From NCBI GenBank assembly GCA_964452045.1, contig CAYVKM010000011.1, positions 1-64,000 of the forward strand: a DNA stretch of 64,000 nucleotides. Reading direction: 5' to 3'. Position numbers and translations under genes: made by a program. Below, piece by piece: positions 45,074-54,124 of this stretch; the stretch's first letter is position 1, and each line of letters starts with the position of its first letter. Source of the stretch: CAYVKM01 sp964452045. GTDB taxonomy: Bacteria > Calditrichota > Calditrichia > RBG-13-44-9. The notes under the pieces are model-generated. The model did not search any database and was not told the origin of the DNA. It saw only the letters and a list, made by a program, of their open reading frames with translations.

Positions 45074-45793
45074 TCAATGGCCAGCACGAAGCCGCATGGC
45101 AAGGAAGGGTGGGAGCTGATTTTCTAAAATTTCATTATAGGTTTCTTCAATCGGGTATTCCAACCGGACAAATTGCAACAAACCGGAAAGGGTATCAAAG
45201 ATCACAAAACAAAGACGGGGATCTCCATCTCTTGGTTGCCCAATACTGCCAACATTAACAATGTATTTTTCTTTTTGATAATTTAGCTCGACATTTTCCT
45301 TATAGAAAGAAGCCTCTTCCGTGGAAAAAACCAGAGGAATATGGGAATGGCCAACAAAACAAACTCTTTGCTTTAACTCATCCAGATAATGTTTCGCCTC
45401 ATAATCGGACAAAATATAATGCCATTCCTCCGGATGTAAAGGGGTGCTGTGGACATAGAGAAATTCATTTTCGTGGTGGGAAAAGGTTAGATTTTCGAGA
45501 TAGGCCCGATTATGTAAAGTGAGCGTTCGCCTGGTCCAATTGACTGCTTCACGCGCATACTGGTTAAAATAATAGGTATCGGTTAAGCCGAGTACCGCAT
45601 GGTCATGATTTCCCATCAGGCTAACCTGGCAGTTCTTTTGAATTAATTCCACGCACTCATTAGGCCGGGGTCCATAACCGACTATATCACCCAGGCAAAC
45701 GATCTTATCAACTTTTGCATCTTTAATATAATCAAGAGCTGTTTTGAGGGCTGCTAAATTTGAATGGATATCCGAAATAATCGCAATTTTCAC
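45074..45793 (-). CDS. Metallophosphoesterase (YfcE/ApaH-like calcineurin fold)
   Basis: The product has 239 aa with all five metal-binding blocks: IISDIHSN (DxH), CLGDIVGYGP (GD), MGNHDHA (GNHD), a later His (VHSTPLH) and VGHSHIPLVF (GHxH). GSIGQPRDGDPRL closes the site. It hydrolyses a phosphodiester or phosphomonoester whose identity cannot be told from sequence. Its GTG start overlaps the nusB stop (GTGA), so it is coupled to nusB. Confidence 0.88.
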   Translation of the reverse strand: MKIAIISDIHSNLAALKTALDYIKDAKVDKIVCLGDIVGYGPRPNECVELIQKNCQVSLMGNHDHAVLGLTDTYYFNQYAREAVNWTRRTLTLHNRAYLENLTFSHHENEFLYVHSTPLHPEEWHYILSDYEAKHYLDELKQRVCFVGHSHIPLVFSTEEASFYKENVELNYQKEKYIVNVGSIGQPRDGDPRLCFVIFDTLSGLLQFVRLEYPIEETYNEILENQLPPFLAMRLRAGH

Positions 45794-46275
45794 TTTTTAA
45801 TTCCGTTAACGGCGTCCTTACTCTCAAGATTATGGGCTGGAATGCGGGCCAAAATACTTTTCTTTATTTTGTGATCCTGTTCGAGCTTCTTAAATATTGC
45901 ATCAAGAATTCCGTTCGTAAAACGACTGCTCTTCAGGCTAATAAATTCTTTGCTTAAATCAACCGCTTCGTTTATGGTTACTTCAATGGGAATATCAGGA
46001 AAATAAAGCAATTCGCAAACAGCCTGCCGGACCAATACTTTGTCCAAAACCGGTACGCGATTGATATCCCGGTCTTTCAGACTGTTTAAGATATGCTTGT
46101 CCAATTCCTCCAGATGATCATGAGTTTTCTGGATTATTTCCATACTAAATTGATCGACCTCATGGGAAAGCATATCCGAGATTCTTGAAGTAATCTCGTG
46201 AATATCTTCATGCAGAAACTCGTAACTAAAGAGAACCTGAAGTGCAAATCGTCGTGCTTGCCTGCGAGACAACAT
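45790..46275 (-). CDS. nusB: Transcription antitermination factor NusB
   Basis: About 161 aa from MLSRRQARRFALQVLFSYEF, the normal NusB start. A further 15 codons are open upstream (to 46320), but family length and AAGGA 10 bases before this ATG favour the shorter form. LDKVLVRQAVCELLYFPDIP and INEAVDLSKEFISLKSSRF are the conserved RNA/S10-binding helices. It works with S10 in antitermination of rRNA operons. About 25 polar residues follow the usual end of the domain. Confidence 0.93.
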   Translation of the reverse strand: MLSRRQARRFALQVLFSYEFLHEDIHEITSRISDMLSHEVDQFSMEIIQKTHDHLEELDKHILNSLKDRDINRVPVLDKVLVRQAVCELLYFPDIPIEVTINEAVDLSKEFISLKSSRFTNGILDAIFKKLEQDHKIKKSILARIPAHNLESKDAVNGIKK

Positions 46276-46378
46276 TTGATCTCTATCCTTGTGATCAGTT
46301 TCAACAATACCCGCAAACATGTTAATATCCCAGCCTTTTTTTTACGTGCCTTAAATCAAGTTAATGATCATTTAAAAT

Positions 46379-47236
46379 TTATTTGTCAGGGTAATCATAA
46401 AAACCCTTGCCTGTTTTTCTTCCCAAATAACCGGCCGAAACCATCTTGGTCAATAAAGGACAGGGACGATACTTGGAATCCCGGAATCCTTTAAACAAAA
46501 CTTCCATTATTGCCAGACAAACATCCAGCCCGATGAAATCAGCCAATTCAAGCGGTCCCATGGGATGAGCCATCCCCAGTTTCATGACAGTATCTATTGC
46601 TCCTTTATCGGCAACCCCTTCCATAAGGGCAAAAACGGCTTCATTGATCATGGGCATTAAAATACGGTTTGAAACAAAGCCGGGATAATCAGTTACTTCC
46701 ACCGGCACTTTCTGAAGCTTTTTTGTTAAGTGGACAATGGTTGCACAAGTATTATCATCAGTAGCTAAACCTCGGATTACTTCAATAAGTTTCATCACAG
46801 GTACGGGATTCATAAAGTGCATACCAATAAACTTTTCCGGCCGTGTGGTTGAAGCAGCCAATTGTGTGATTGAAAGTGAGGATGTATTTGATCCAAAAAT
46901 TGTATGCTCTTTACAAATCTTGTCCAGGGTCGCAAAAATGTCTTGCTTTATTTTAAAATCTTCCGTTACTGCTTCAATTACAATATCAGCTATTTTACAA
47001 TCCTCCAGAGAGATCGAGGTTTCGATCCGATCAAGTGTCCCTTTAGCTTTTTTTTCAGAAATAATATTCTTCTCTACCTGGCGATCTAGGTTTCTGGTAA
47101 TCGTTTTCAGCGCCTTTTCACAGTATTCTTCCCGGATATCCATCAGCAGAACGTCATATCCATTCAAAGCAAAAACATGGGCAATTCCGTTTCCCATTGT
47201 ACCGCTTCCAATGACCGCAATATTTCTAATTTCCAT
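46379..47236 (-). CDS. 3-hydroxybutyryl-CoA dehydrogenase
   Basis: The product has 285 aa. The NAD site is IAVIGSGTMGNGIAHVFALN; the catalytic His-Glu pair lies in IGMHFMNPVPVMKLIEVI, and the C-terminal dimer domain has GPLELADFIGLD and GRKTGKGFYDY. It oxidises or forms (S)-3-hydroxybutyryl-CoA. Together with the thiolase gene 12 bp upstream it interconverts acetyl-CoA and hydroxybutyryl-CoA, as in butyrate, storage polymer or fatty-acid metabolism; no crotonase is adjacent to show which. Confidence 0.93.
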   Translation of the reverse strand: MEIRNIAVIGSGTMGNGIAHVFALNGYDVLLMDIREEYCEKALKTITRNLDRQVEKNIISEKKAKGTLDRIETSISLEDCKIADIVIEAVTEDFKIKQDIFATLDKICKEHTIFGSNTSSLSITQLAASTTRPEKFIGMHFMNPVPVMKLIEVIRGLATDDNTCATIVHLTKKLQKVPVEVTDYPGFVSNRILMPMINEAVFALMEGVADKGAIDTVMKLGMAHPMGPLELADFIGLDVCLAIMEVLFKGFRDSKYRPCPLLTKMVSAGYLGRKTGKGFYDYPDK

Positions 47237-47248
47237 GGGAATTACCGG

Positions 47249-48436
47249 TTATAAAACTCTTTCCACCAACATGGCAACTGCCTCACCACCACCAATACAG
47301 AGCGAGGCGATACCTGTTTTTCCATTTGTTCTATCTAAATTATAGAGAAGGGTGGTTAAAATTCGAGCCCCGCTTGCTCCAATCGGATGTCCCAGGGCAA
47401 CAGCTCCCCCGGCAACATTGACCTTTGCCACATCCAAACCCAGTATCTGATTTACAGCCAGACTTACCACGGCAAATGCTTCGTTAATTTCAAATAAATC
47501 GATTTCATCTTTTTTCAGATTTGTTTTTTTCAATAATTTTGATATGGCATCAGCCGGAGCTGTAGTAAACCATTCCGGGTCTTTAGATGCAGTTGAATAG
47601 TCGATTATTTTTGCCATGGGTTTTATCCCAAGTTTTTCGGCGGTATCTTTTGCCATAACAACCACAGCCGAAGCACCATCATTTATTTTAGAAGCATTTG
47701 CCGCAGTTACCGTACCATCCTTCTGAAATGCCGGGCGCAGGGAGGATATTTTGTCAAATTTAACTTTTCCCGGTTCTTCATCTTGGTCGATGGTCATTTC
47801 GGTTTTTTTTGTTTTGATTTGGACTGGCAAAATTTCTTTTTTAAACCATCCTTTTTCCTGTGCCTCAAGCGCCCGCTTATAACTCAATACCGAAAATTCA
47901 TCCTGTGCTTCCCGGGGAACATTGCATTCTTTAGCACACAATTCCGCAGCATTTCCCATATGAAAATTATTGTATACATCCCATAAACCATCATGAACCA
48001 TGCCGTCAATAATCGCCCCGTTGCCCATTCGGTATCCAAATCTGGCATTCATTAAATAATAAGGAACATTTGACATACTTTCCATTCCGCCTGCAACGAT
48101 GATATCCGCATCAGCTAATGCAATTGACTGGGCAGCCAGCATCACCGCCTTCAGACCGGATCCACAGACTTTGTTAATGGTCATACAACCCACCGAGGTT
48201 GGCAAACCGGCAAAAATGGCGGCCTGTCTGGCCGGTGCCTGGCCCTCACCTGCCGAGAGGACATTTCCCATAATTACTTCGTCGATTTGACCCGGTTTTA
48301 AATTCGATCTTGACAAGACTTCTTTTATCACCATGCTACCCAATTGAGGTGCTGTGAGGGAGGCTAATTCCCCATTATACGATCCTATAGGTGTTCGCAC
48401 CGCAGCTGTGATAACGGCTTCACGTATGGTTTTCAT
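47249..48436 (-). CDS. Acetyl-CoA C-acetyltransferase (thiolase)
   Basis: The product has 395 aa. Both catalytic cysteines and the His are present: INKVCGSGLKAVMLAAQ (acyl-accepting Cys about 90), GGAVALGHPIGASGARILTT and CIGGGEAVAML near the end; NEAFAVVS is also intact. It condenses two acetyl-CoA to acetoacetyl-CoA or cleaves acetoacetyl-CoA. It could feed both the dehydrogenase next to it and, through an HMG-CoA synthase outside the window, the mevalonate operon at 31-39 kb. It lies between phoH and the dehydrogenase in one operon. Confidence 0.94.
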   Translation of the reverse strand: MKTIREAVITAAVRTPIGSYNGELASLTAPQLGSMVIKEVLSRSNLKPGQIDEVIMGNVLSAGEGQAPARQAAIFAGLPTSVGCMTINKVCGSGLKAVMLAAQSIALADADIIVAGGMESMSNVPYYLMNARFGYRMGNGAIIDGMVHDGLWDVYNNFHMGNAAELCAKECNVPREAQDEFSVLSYKRALEAQEKGWFKKEILPVQIKTKKTEMTIDQDEEPGKVKFDKISSLRPAFQKDGTVTAANASKINDGASAVVVMAKDTAEKLGIKPMAKIIDYSTASKDPEWFTTAPADAISKLLKKTNLKKDEIDLFEINEAFAVVSLAVNQILGLDVAKVNVAGGAVALGHPIGASGARILTTLLYNLDRTNGKTGIASLCIGGGEAVAMLVERVL

Positions 48437-48446
48437 TTATATACTC

Positions 48447-49445
48447 CTACTGATTATTATTTCGGTTATCATAAGCTTGGATAATATCTCGCACCAACCG
48501 GTGCCTCACTACATCCGATTTGTTAAGATAGATAAACTCAATCCCTTCGATTCCGGTGAGTATACCCCGAATCTCAATCAGCCCGGAAAGGGTAGATTTT
48601 GGTAAATCCACCTGGGTAATATCACCATTAATAATGGCCCGGGAGTTTACACCAAGACGGGTTAAACACATTTTCATCTGCATCGAAGTGGAATTCTGGG
48701 CTTCATCCAGAATCACAAAAGCATTATTTAATGTTCGTCCACGCATATACGCCAGTGGTATAACTTCAATAATTCGTTGTTCCATATATTTTCGTAATAA
48801 CTCCCGGGGAAGCATTTCTTCCAATGCATCGTATAGCGGTCTTAGATAAGGATCAATCTTTTCTTTAAAATCCCCGGGCAAAAATCCCAGACTCTCGCCG
48901 GCTTCCACCGCCGGACGTGCCAGTACAATTCGATCTACTTCCTTATTCTTAAGACTATTGACAGCCAGTGCTACCGATAAATATGTTTTCCCTGTTCCTG
49001 CCGGACCGACAATGACAACAATATCATTCTTTTTTACCGCATCCAAAATTTCTTTTTGCCCATTTGTCCTGGCTTTAATAAATCCCTTCCGGGTGAACAG
49101 GATAACTTCTTCCAGGTCTTGAGTTCGGTGCGGTGACTCAGTTGTTTCTTTTAATTGGGGTTCCAGGCTATTAGCTTTAAAAACATGAATTACCGTTTCC
49201 ACATCTTTCGGATTAAGGGATTTATTCCGATTGGCAATAAAAGTTAATTCGCTGAAGACATCCTCAACCATTTTAACATCTTTTTCATCCCCCACGATTT
49301 TAATCTTATTACCGCGGGCAATTAGCTTGACATTAAAATATTGTTCTATCAGCTTAAGATGCTCATCCCCGACGCCGTAAAGAACCAATGGTTCAATCTT
49401 TTCAACAGTAAAAGTTTCTTCCAGAATACTCTCTTTCAGTTGCAT
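48447..49445 (-). CDS. phoH: PhoH family ATPase
   Basis: The product has 332 aa. A small KH-like region (about 30-70, NVKLIARGNKIKIVGDEKDV) precedes the PhoH domain with Walker A GPAGTGKT (147-154), Walker B FVILDEAQNSTSMQMKM and the motif INGDITQVDLP. PhoH proteins are RNA-binding/helicase-like ATPases, in many bacteria linked to ribosome assembly or RNA turnover (YbeZ with YbeY). Here ybeY is absent; thiolase, dehydrogenase, nusB and phosphoesterase genes follow it closely. Confidence 0.93.
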   Translation of the reverse strand: MQLKESILEETFTVEKIEPLVLYGVGDEHLKLIEQYFNVKLIARGNKIKIVGDEKDVKMVEDVFSELTFIANRNKSLNPKDVETVIHVFKANSLEPQLKETTESPHRTQDLEEVILFTRKGFIKARTNGQKEILDAVKKNDIVVIVGPAGTGKTYLSVALAVNSLKNKEVDRIVLARPAVEAGESLGFLPGDFKEKIDPYLRPLYDALEEMLPRELLRKYMEQRIIEVIPLAYMRGRTLNNAFVILDEAQNSTSMQMKMCLTRLGVNSRAIINGDITQVDLPKSTLSGLIEIRGILTGIEGIEFIYLNKSDVVRHRLVRDIIQAYDNRNNNQ

Positions 49446-49534
49446 GGTTCCGATTTTACGATTTCCTCATTTGTAAGTTCATCAGTTAAACATTTTCAAT
49501 CCTGAAAGATAGTAAAATTTGAAGAATAGAACAA

Positions 49535-49564
49535 ATAAAAAGGCTCTCGGCAATGCCAAGAGCC
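49535..49564 (-). terminator. Terminator of the lipoprotein-LysM operon
   Basis: On minus, GGCTCTTGGC and GCCGAGAGCC pair (one mismatch) around a 3-base loop, followed by TTTTTATTTG. It separates the LysM gene from phoH. Confidence 0.9.
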
Positions 49565-49593
49565 CTTATCAATCTAATATTTTAAGATAATTA

Positions 49594-50445
49594 TTATCTA
49601 GGGACTTTTAAGACCATGTGCGGATAGATTAAATTAGGATCCGTGATATTGTTTTTATTCGCTTCATAAAGTTTTTGCCACTGGAACGGATTTCCATATA
49701 TATTAGCATACCCGGAGATTTTGGATAAAAAGTCTCCCCGCACTACCCAATATTCATTCGGACCAGCCATTCTCGGAATCTTGAAAACCTGTTTGGGATA
49801 GATTAAATCCGGATTATTGATCAGATCCCGGTTATAGGTATAAATACGAATCCAAGCATAAGGATCGCCATAGATATCGGGCATCTTGGAAATCTTCCAG
49901 AGATAATCTCCTCTTTTCACTTCATACATACCTGCTGCGGCTGGTTTTGCTTTCTCTTCCGCCTGAGCAATCAAATTCTCGATTTTCGAAATATAATTTT
50001 TCGATTCCGTGGTTAAACTACGTTTGTCGTTCTTTAAATCCTGTAAACGTTGTTTAAAACCATCCAGTTCTCCTCTACGGGTATAAATATCTTCCGGAGA
50101 AAGTGCTACAAATCCAGTGAGTTCATTTTGCAGTGCCTGGAGTTGAGACAGATAGCTTTCATACCCGGCTTTGTCGGTTCCCATCAAAGCATAAATTTCA
50201 TTCCAGGTATCCATGATCTGCTGATCGGTTGAGGCTATTTCATCATTTAATGTGGCAATCTGAGCTTCTTCATCAGCAATCATTGCCTTATTATCGGCCT
50301 CACATTTTTGCCATTTGGCGAGTTCGGTTTTATACTCGTCCATGGTCATCTTTTCATAATCATAAGAATATTCCTGGGCAAAAAGATTTAAGGCCAGGAT
50401 CGATACTACCACTAAAATTATGCTGAGTAAATATGTTCTCTTCAT
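49594..50445 (-). CDS. Secreted protein with coiled coil and two LysM-type domains
   Basis: The product has 283 aa: a signal peptide (about 1-23, ending in LFAQ), a helical coiled-coil region (about 35-165) with heptad-like Leu/Ile, then two LysM-like repeats. The first begins YEVKRGDYLWKISKMPDIYG and ends NPDLIYPKQVFKIPR; the second begins YWVVRGDFLSKISGYANIYG and ends DPNLIYPHMVLKVPR. LysM binds the glycan of peptidoglycan. It follows a small lipoprotein gene by 18 bp and is probably coexpressed from the strong promoter at 50781-50809. A structural link between the membrane and the cell wall is a reasonable inference. Confidence 0.88.
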   Translation of the reverse strand: MKRTYLLSIILVVVSILALNLFAQEYSYDYEKMTMDEYKTELAKWQKCEADNKAMIADEEAQIATLNDEIASTDQQIMDTWNEIYALMGTDKAGYESYLSQLQALQNELTGFVALSPEDIYTRRGELDGFKQRLQDLKNDKRSLTTESKNYISKIENLIAQAEEKAKPAAAGMYEVKRGDYLWKISKMPDIYGDPYAWIRIYTYNRDLINNPDLIYPKQVFKIPRMAGPNEYWVVRGDFLSKISGYANIYGNPFQWQKLYEANKNNITDPNLIYPHMVLKVPR

Positions 50446-50463
50446 TTTTTCCTCCTCGCCTTA

Positions 50464-50748
50464 TTATTCTTCACTTTTCCAATTAGCAACGCCTTGCTGA
50501 ACCATCTCTTTTTCTTTCATCGCATTATCAAGTTCAGCCTTCTTATTTTGTAACTGTCTCTCCAGATCGGCTCTTTGTTTCTGAGTATCATTCAATTTCT
50601 GCTCGGCCGCGAGACAAGCGCTTCTGGCTTCTTCAAGCACCCGGATTTGTTCCTGATTGGGATGGCGTGAGCAACCAGTGGCGAAGAGCAGGGAGAGGGA
50701 AAAAACTCCAACGACAACAAAACTCATCACTTTTTTAATTTTCAACAT
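50464..50748 (-). CDS. Small coiled-coil lipoprotein
   Basis: The product has 94 aa. The signal sequence ends in the lipobox ATGC, with the lipidated Cys at about 26. The remaining 68 residues are one long amphipathic helix (IRVLEEARSACLAAEQKLND and following), in size and shape like Lpp/OprI-type lipoproteins, though the sequence is not recognised and the C-terminal Lys of Lpp is absent. AGGAGG lies 5 bases before the ATG, and the promoter has near-consensus boxes, so expression should be high. Confidence 0.85.
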   Translation of the reverse strand: MLKIKKVMSFVVVGVFSLSLLFATGCSRHPNQEQIRVLEEARSACLAAEQKLNDTQKQRADLERQLQNKKAELDNAMKEKEMVQQGVANWKSEE

Positions 50749-50780
50749 AAATGCCTCCTATCGTTATAGATAATTGTTTA

Positions 50781-50809
50781 ATAATACTAAATTTCTCAAT
50801 TTTTGTCAA
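50781..50809 (-). promoter_or_regulatory. Strong promoter of the lipoprotein-LysM operon
   Basis: On minus, TTGACA (50804-50809), a 17-bp spacer and TATTAT (50781-50786) form a near-perfect sigma-70-type promoter 33 bp before the lipoprotein ATG. It is the best promoter match I found in the window. Confidence 0.8.
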
Positions 50810-51082
50810 GCTTTATATTAGCTTAATTGGGCATTTCAAAAAATTTTTAACTGCTGTATTAATTTATTCTGACGACGAATATTCAAGTGAGAAAAATTTT
50901 TACATGGACAATTCCATTTTTTCCATGGTTACCTAATTTGAATCAATGATAAGAATAAATCAATATAAAAATAACATTTCTTAAAACACAGTGTTGTTAA
51001 TAGTTTCATAATAATATCATATACTCGACAGGGGAATCAAAAGATTTAATAATATTTTAACCTAAAAAATTTAATCAAAACT
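50810..51082. other. AT-rich intergenic region, no recognised gene
   Basis: About 270 bp lie between the lipoprotein promoter and the aspS stop. It is very AT-rich. CATGGA (near 50903) and TCCATG (near 50920) form a short inverted repeat; I see no T-tailed hairpin and no coding potential. Confidence 0.5.
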
Positions 51083-52855
51083 TTAATTCTTTGGTGCAAG
51101 TTTTATTCCTAATTCCTTAAGTTGTGTCTCGGATATGGGAGATGGTGCATTTTCCATAAGTGCTAAGGCACTGGTTGTTTTGGGAAATGCAATCACATCA
51201 CGAAGGGATTCAGCACCTGCTAACAACATACTCATCCGGTCGAATCCGAAGGCAATGCCACCATGGGGAGGGGCACCAAATTCAAGAGCTTCCAAGAGGA
51301 ATCCAAATTTTTGAACCGCCTCATCTTTCGAAATATTTAGTGCCTTAAACATTTTTTCCTGTACATCCCGGTTATGAATACGGATACTTCCACCAGCAAT
51401 TTCATTCCCATTGAGGACAAGATCATAAGCCCGGGCATGAACTTTCTCCGGCTGTTCATCCAGTAAGGGTAAGTCCTCCATTTTAGGTGACGTAAATGGG
51501 TGATGTCTGGCAAAATACCGATTTTCGCCTAAATCAAATTCAAGGAGAGGAAAATCGACTGTCCAGGATAGGACGATTTTTGAGGTATCGATCAACTGCA
51601 AATCCTCGGCTAATTTCTGCCTCAAAAAACCTAATAGTTGCTGGGATTTTTCTATATTAGCGTCTGCAATAATTAAAATAAGGGCATCTTTTTTTGCCTC
51701 ACATTTTTCAAACAGATTTTTTAATTCCAATTCACTTAAATTTTTTGAAACACCTCCCTGCCAGATGCCATTTTGTAATTTAAGATGAGCGACACCAAGA
51801 CCTCCTACGGTTTTTATGTAATCATTTAAAGCATCCACTTGCTTCCGGCTATAAGATGCCCCCTCAGGAACAATCAAAGCCCCTATAAATCCGTTTTTCT
51901 CGGACACGGACCGGAAAATGTTAAATTCGGACTGACGAAAAATTGAGGTGATGTCAATAATTTTCAACTCATATCTTAAATCCGGTTTATCTGATCCATA
52001 CCATTTCATGGCCTCCTCAAAGGTTAACCGTGGAATGGGTGTCCGAATTTCAACTTGCAAGAGTTCTTTGAATACAACTTTCATGTACGATTCCATCAGA
52101 TTCATGATGTCATCCTCATCTACAAATGACATCTCGATATCTACCTGGGTGAATTCAGGCTGGCGATCTTTCCGTAAATCTTCATCCCGGTAACATCGAA
52201 CAATCTGAAAATAGCGATCAAATCCGGCAATCATTAGAATTTGCTTGTACTGCTGGGGAGATTGAGGTAAAGCATAAAATTTACCCGGATGCATTCTGGA
52301 TGGCACCAGAAAGTCACGAGCGCCCTCAGGCGTACTCTTGGTTAATACTGGTGTTTCAATTTCCACAAAATTTTGCCCGGTAAAAAAACGACGGGTTATC
52401 TGTGCGAGTTGATGACGCATTAACAAATTCCGTTGCAGATAAGATCTTCTTAAATCGAGATAACGGTATTTCAATCTTAATTCTTCTGATTTTTCAGCAT
52501 AGTCCTTTAATTCAAAAGGTAGCGTTTTACTTTGGTTTAAAATTTCGAAGTCAACACAAAGGATTTCAATGTCGCCGGTCTGCATATCCGGATTTTTGGC
52601 TTCCTGTGGTCTCTTCCTGACCAGTCCATGCAGTGCAATTACATACTCCGACCTTAATTTTTTAGCCTTCTCATATAATTGTTGAGAATTTTCAGAGGAA
52701 AATACTACCTGAGTTTTGCCATAACGGTCGCGAATGTCGATAAAAAATAGCCCGCCGTGATCTCTCCAGCTGTCAACCCATCCGGTTAAGGTGACTTCTT
52801 TTCCCGCAAATGAATCATTGAGTTCACCACAAGTATGTGTTCTTTTCAATCGCAA
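51083..52855 (-). CDS. aspS: Aspartyl-tRNA synthetase
   Basis: The product has 590 aa, a class II synthetase of the bacterial type. An OB-fold anticodon domain (about 1-105, VTLTGWVDSWRDHGGLFFID) is followed by motif 2 in CYRDEDLRKDRQPEFTQVDI, the bacterial GAD insertion (about 285-410) and motif 3 in GIAFGFDRMSMLLAGAESLR. The start is TTG, with AAAGGA 8 bases upstream and MRLKRTHTCGEL as the usual N-terminus. A second in-frame TTG two codons on cannot be excluded. Confidence 0.96.
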   Translation of the reverse strand: MRLKRTHTCGELNDSFAGKEVTLTGWVDSWRDHGGLFFIDIRDRYGKTQVVFSSENSQQLYEKAKKLRSEYVIALHGLVRKRPQEAKNPDMQTGDIEILCVDFEILNQSKTLPFELKDYAEKSEELRLKYRYLDLRRSYLQRNLLMRHQLAQITRRFFTGQNFVEIETPVLTKSTPEGARDFLVPSRMHPGKFYALPQSPQQYKQILMIAGFDRYFQIVRCYRDEDLRKDRQPEFTQVDIEMSFVDEDDIMNLMESYMKVVFKELLQVEIRTPIPRLTFEEAMKWYGSDKPDLRYELKIIDITSIFRQSEFNIFRSVSEKNGFIGALIVPEGASYSRKQVDALNDYIKTVGGLGVAHLKLQNGIWQGGVSKNLSELELKNLFEKCEAKKDALILIIADANIEKSQQLLGFLRQKLAEDLQLIDTSKIVLSWTVDFPLLEFDLGENRYFARHHPFTSPKMEDLPLLDEQPEKVHARAYDLVLNGNEIAGGSIRIHNRDVQEKMFKALNISKDEAVQKFGFLLEALEFGAPPHGGIAFGFDRMSMLLAGAESLRDVIAFPKTTSALALMENAPSPISETQLKELGIKLAPKN

Positions 52856-52897
52856 ATTAAAAATCCTTTCTAATTTATCTTGATAAATCAGACGAAA

Positions 52898-52926
52898 AAT
52901 TTAGGATAACATTCCCAGATAAACAA
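52898..52926 (-). promoter_or_regulatory. Candidate aspS promoter
   Basis: On minus, TTGTTT (52921-52926), a 17-bp spacer and TAAATT (52898-52903, reading on as TAAATTTTTC). The -10 element is the same as that of rpsT. It lies between the upstream terminator and the TTG start, about 43 bp away. Confidence 0.5.
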
Positions 52927-52942
52927 GTTAGAAAAATTGACA

Positions 52943-52975
52943 TAAAAAAAGACCGCGAAACAATCAATCGCGGTC
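52943..52975 (-). terminator. Terminator of the ExbBD-AgmX operon
   Basis: On minus, GACCGCGA and TCGCGGTC pair perfectly over 8 bp around a 9-base loop and are followed by TTTTTTT. It ends the long operon that enters the window with atpC. Confidence 0.92.
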
Positions 52976-53004
52976 TCTTCAAAAATTAATTAGTAATAAA
53001 AGTA

Positions 53005-54099
53005 TCAACCAAATATAAATTTCGTCTTAATTGTTACTATACCCTCGTTTCCGGATAATCTGGGAAAAGCCCACCGGCGAACCGACCGGGTTATACATTG
53101 CTCAACCTTCGGGTTATTCAGGGTGGAATTCATTATTTTGACCCCACCAACACGCCCATTCGGTAAAATATCAAAGCTGAGCATCACTTCCCCACGCAGA
53201 TTGGGATCCACCTTCAACTGGGACTGATAGCAATATTCCACGGATGATTTGTTCTGGTTTATCACTGCATCGATAACCTCAGGATCCCGCTGAGTAGACG
53301 AAGCAGCCTGTCCGGTAACTTTAGTATCCTGGGCTAGTTTAATCGAACCCCTCCGGGTAACACTCGAACCGCCAGAGACACCTGTGCCACTGATCAATTC
53401 ATCAATACCGGTTTCACCCACTTCACCACCAAAGCCACCACCTTTGGCAATCCTGGTTCTCTGACCCCGGCCCGTCGCTGCCTGTAGTGCAGCTGTACCG
53501 GAGACTAATTCTCCTGCATTGGCAAGACCCGATCCAACACCACCTGCTTCACCCAGAATATCAGTATATGCCAGAGAACCGGAGCCACCGCCACCTGAAG
53601 CAGTCAGAGCTGCCAGAACTCCATATCCCGCGGCTTCCTGCTCCATCTGCCTTCTTTTCGCCTGCCTGGCACCTACTCCTGCAGCTCTCCGTTTCACCCG
53701 TTCAGAGGAGGATTCACTTACCAACCGTTGAGTTTGTTCACTTAATTCTTCCTCACCCCCGCCACCAGCTTCCTCTTCGGTTGAAATCCGGCCCTCGCCC
53801 TCACCTTCACCAGTAGTGGTTTCAGGAGTTGTAACGATTTCTGTGTACAGATTTTGCAGGTAGGACTGTTTTATTTTTTCTCTGGCTTCATCTGAAATTT
53901 TCCAGTCCCGGGTGCTCATAAAAATTGTAAAACCATAAAGCACAACCCAGGTGATAAGCAATATTGTATAGTATCGTTTGTCAAATATATCCCAAAAGCT
54001 TCTTTCAAATTCTTTCGGAAAGCCAACTAACCTGAACCCCTGAGGTGTACCTCTTCCCTGTGGGACGGTGCCCGGATTACTATTATTTGGTCCAGTCAT
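53005..54099 (-). CDS. TonB-like energy transducer with AgmX/PglI C-terminal domain
   Basis: The product has 364 aa. A short cytoplasmic part precedes one membrane helix (about 43-61, YYTILLITWVVLYGFTIFM). A long periplasmic low-complexity linker rich in Gly, Glu and Ser (about 85-275) follows. The C-terminal 90 residues match AgmX/PglI-type domains: VEYCYQSQLKVDPNLRGEVM, FDILPNGRVGGVKI and CITRSVRRWAFP, with the family's two Cys. In Myxococcus AgmX (GltJ) is part of the gliding machinery. Here it is the last gene after one exbB and two exbD genes, the place a TonB/TolA partner would take. Confidence 0.82.
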   Translation of the reverse strand: MTGPNNSNPGTVPQGRGTPQGFRLVGFPKEFERSFWDIFDKRYYTILLITWVVLYGFTIFMSTRDWKISDEAREKIKQSYLQNLYTEIVTTPETTTGEGEGEGRISTEEEAGGGGEEELSEQTQRLVSESSSERVKRRAAGVGARQAKRRQMEQEAAGYGVLAALTASGGGGSGSLAYTDILGEAGGVGSGLANAGELVSGTAALQAATGRGQRTRIAKGGGFGGEVGETGIDELISGTGVSGGSSVTRRGSIKLAQDTKVTGQAASSTQRDPEVIDAVINQNKSSVEYCYQSQLKVDPNLRGEVMLSFDILPNGRVGGVKIMNSTLNNPKVEQCITRSVRRWAFPRLSGNEGIVTIKTKFIFG

Positions 54100-54124
54100 A
54101 ATATTTTATCCTCTTCCCAATAAT

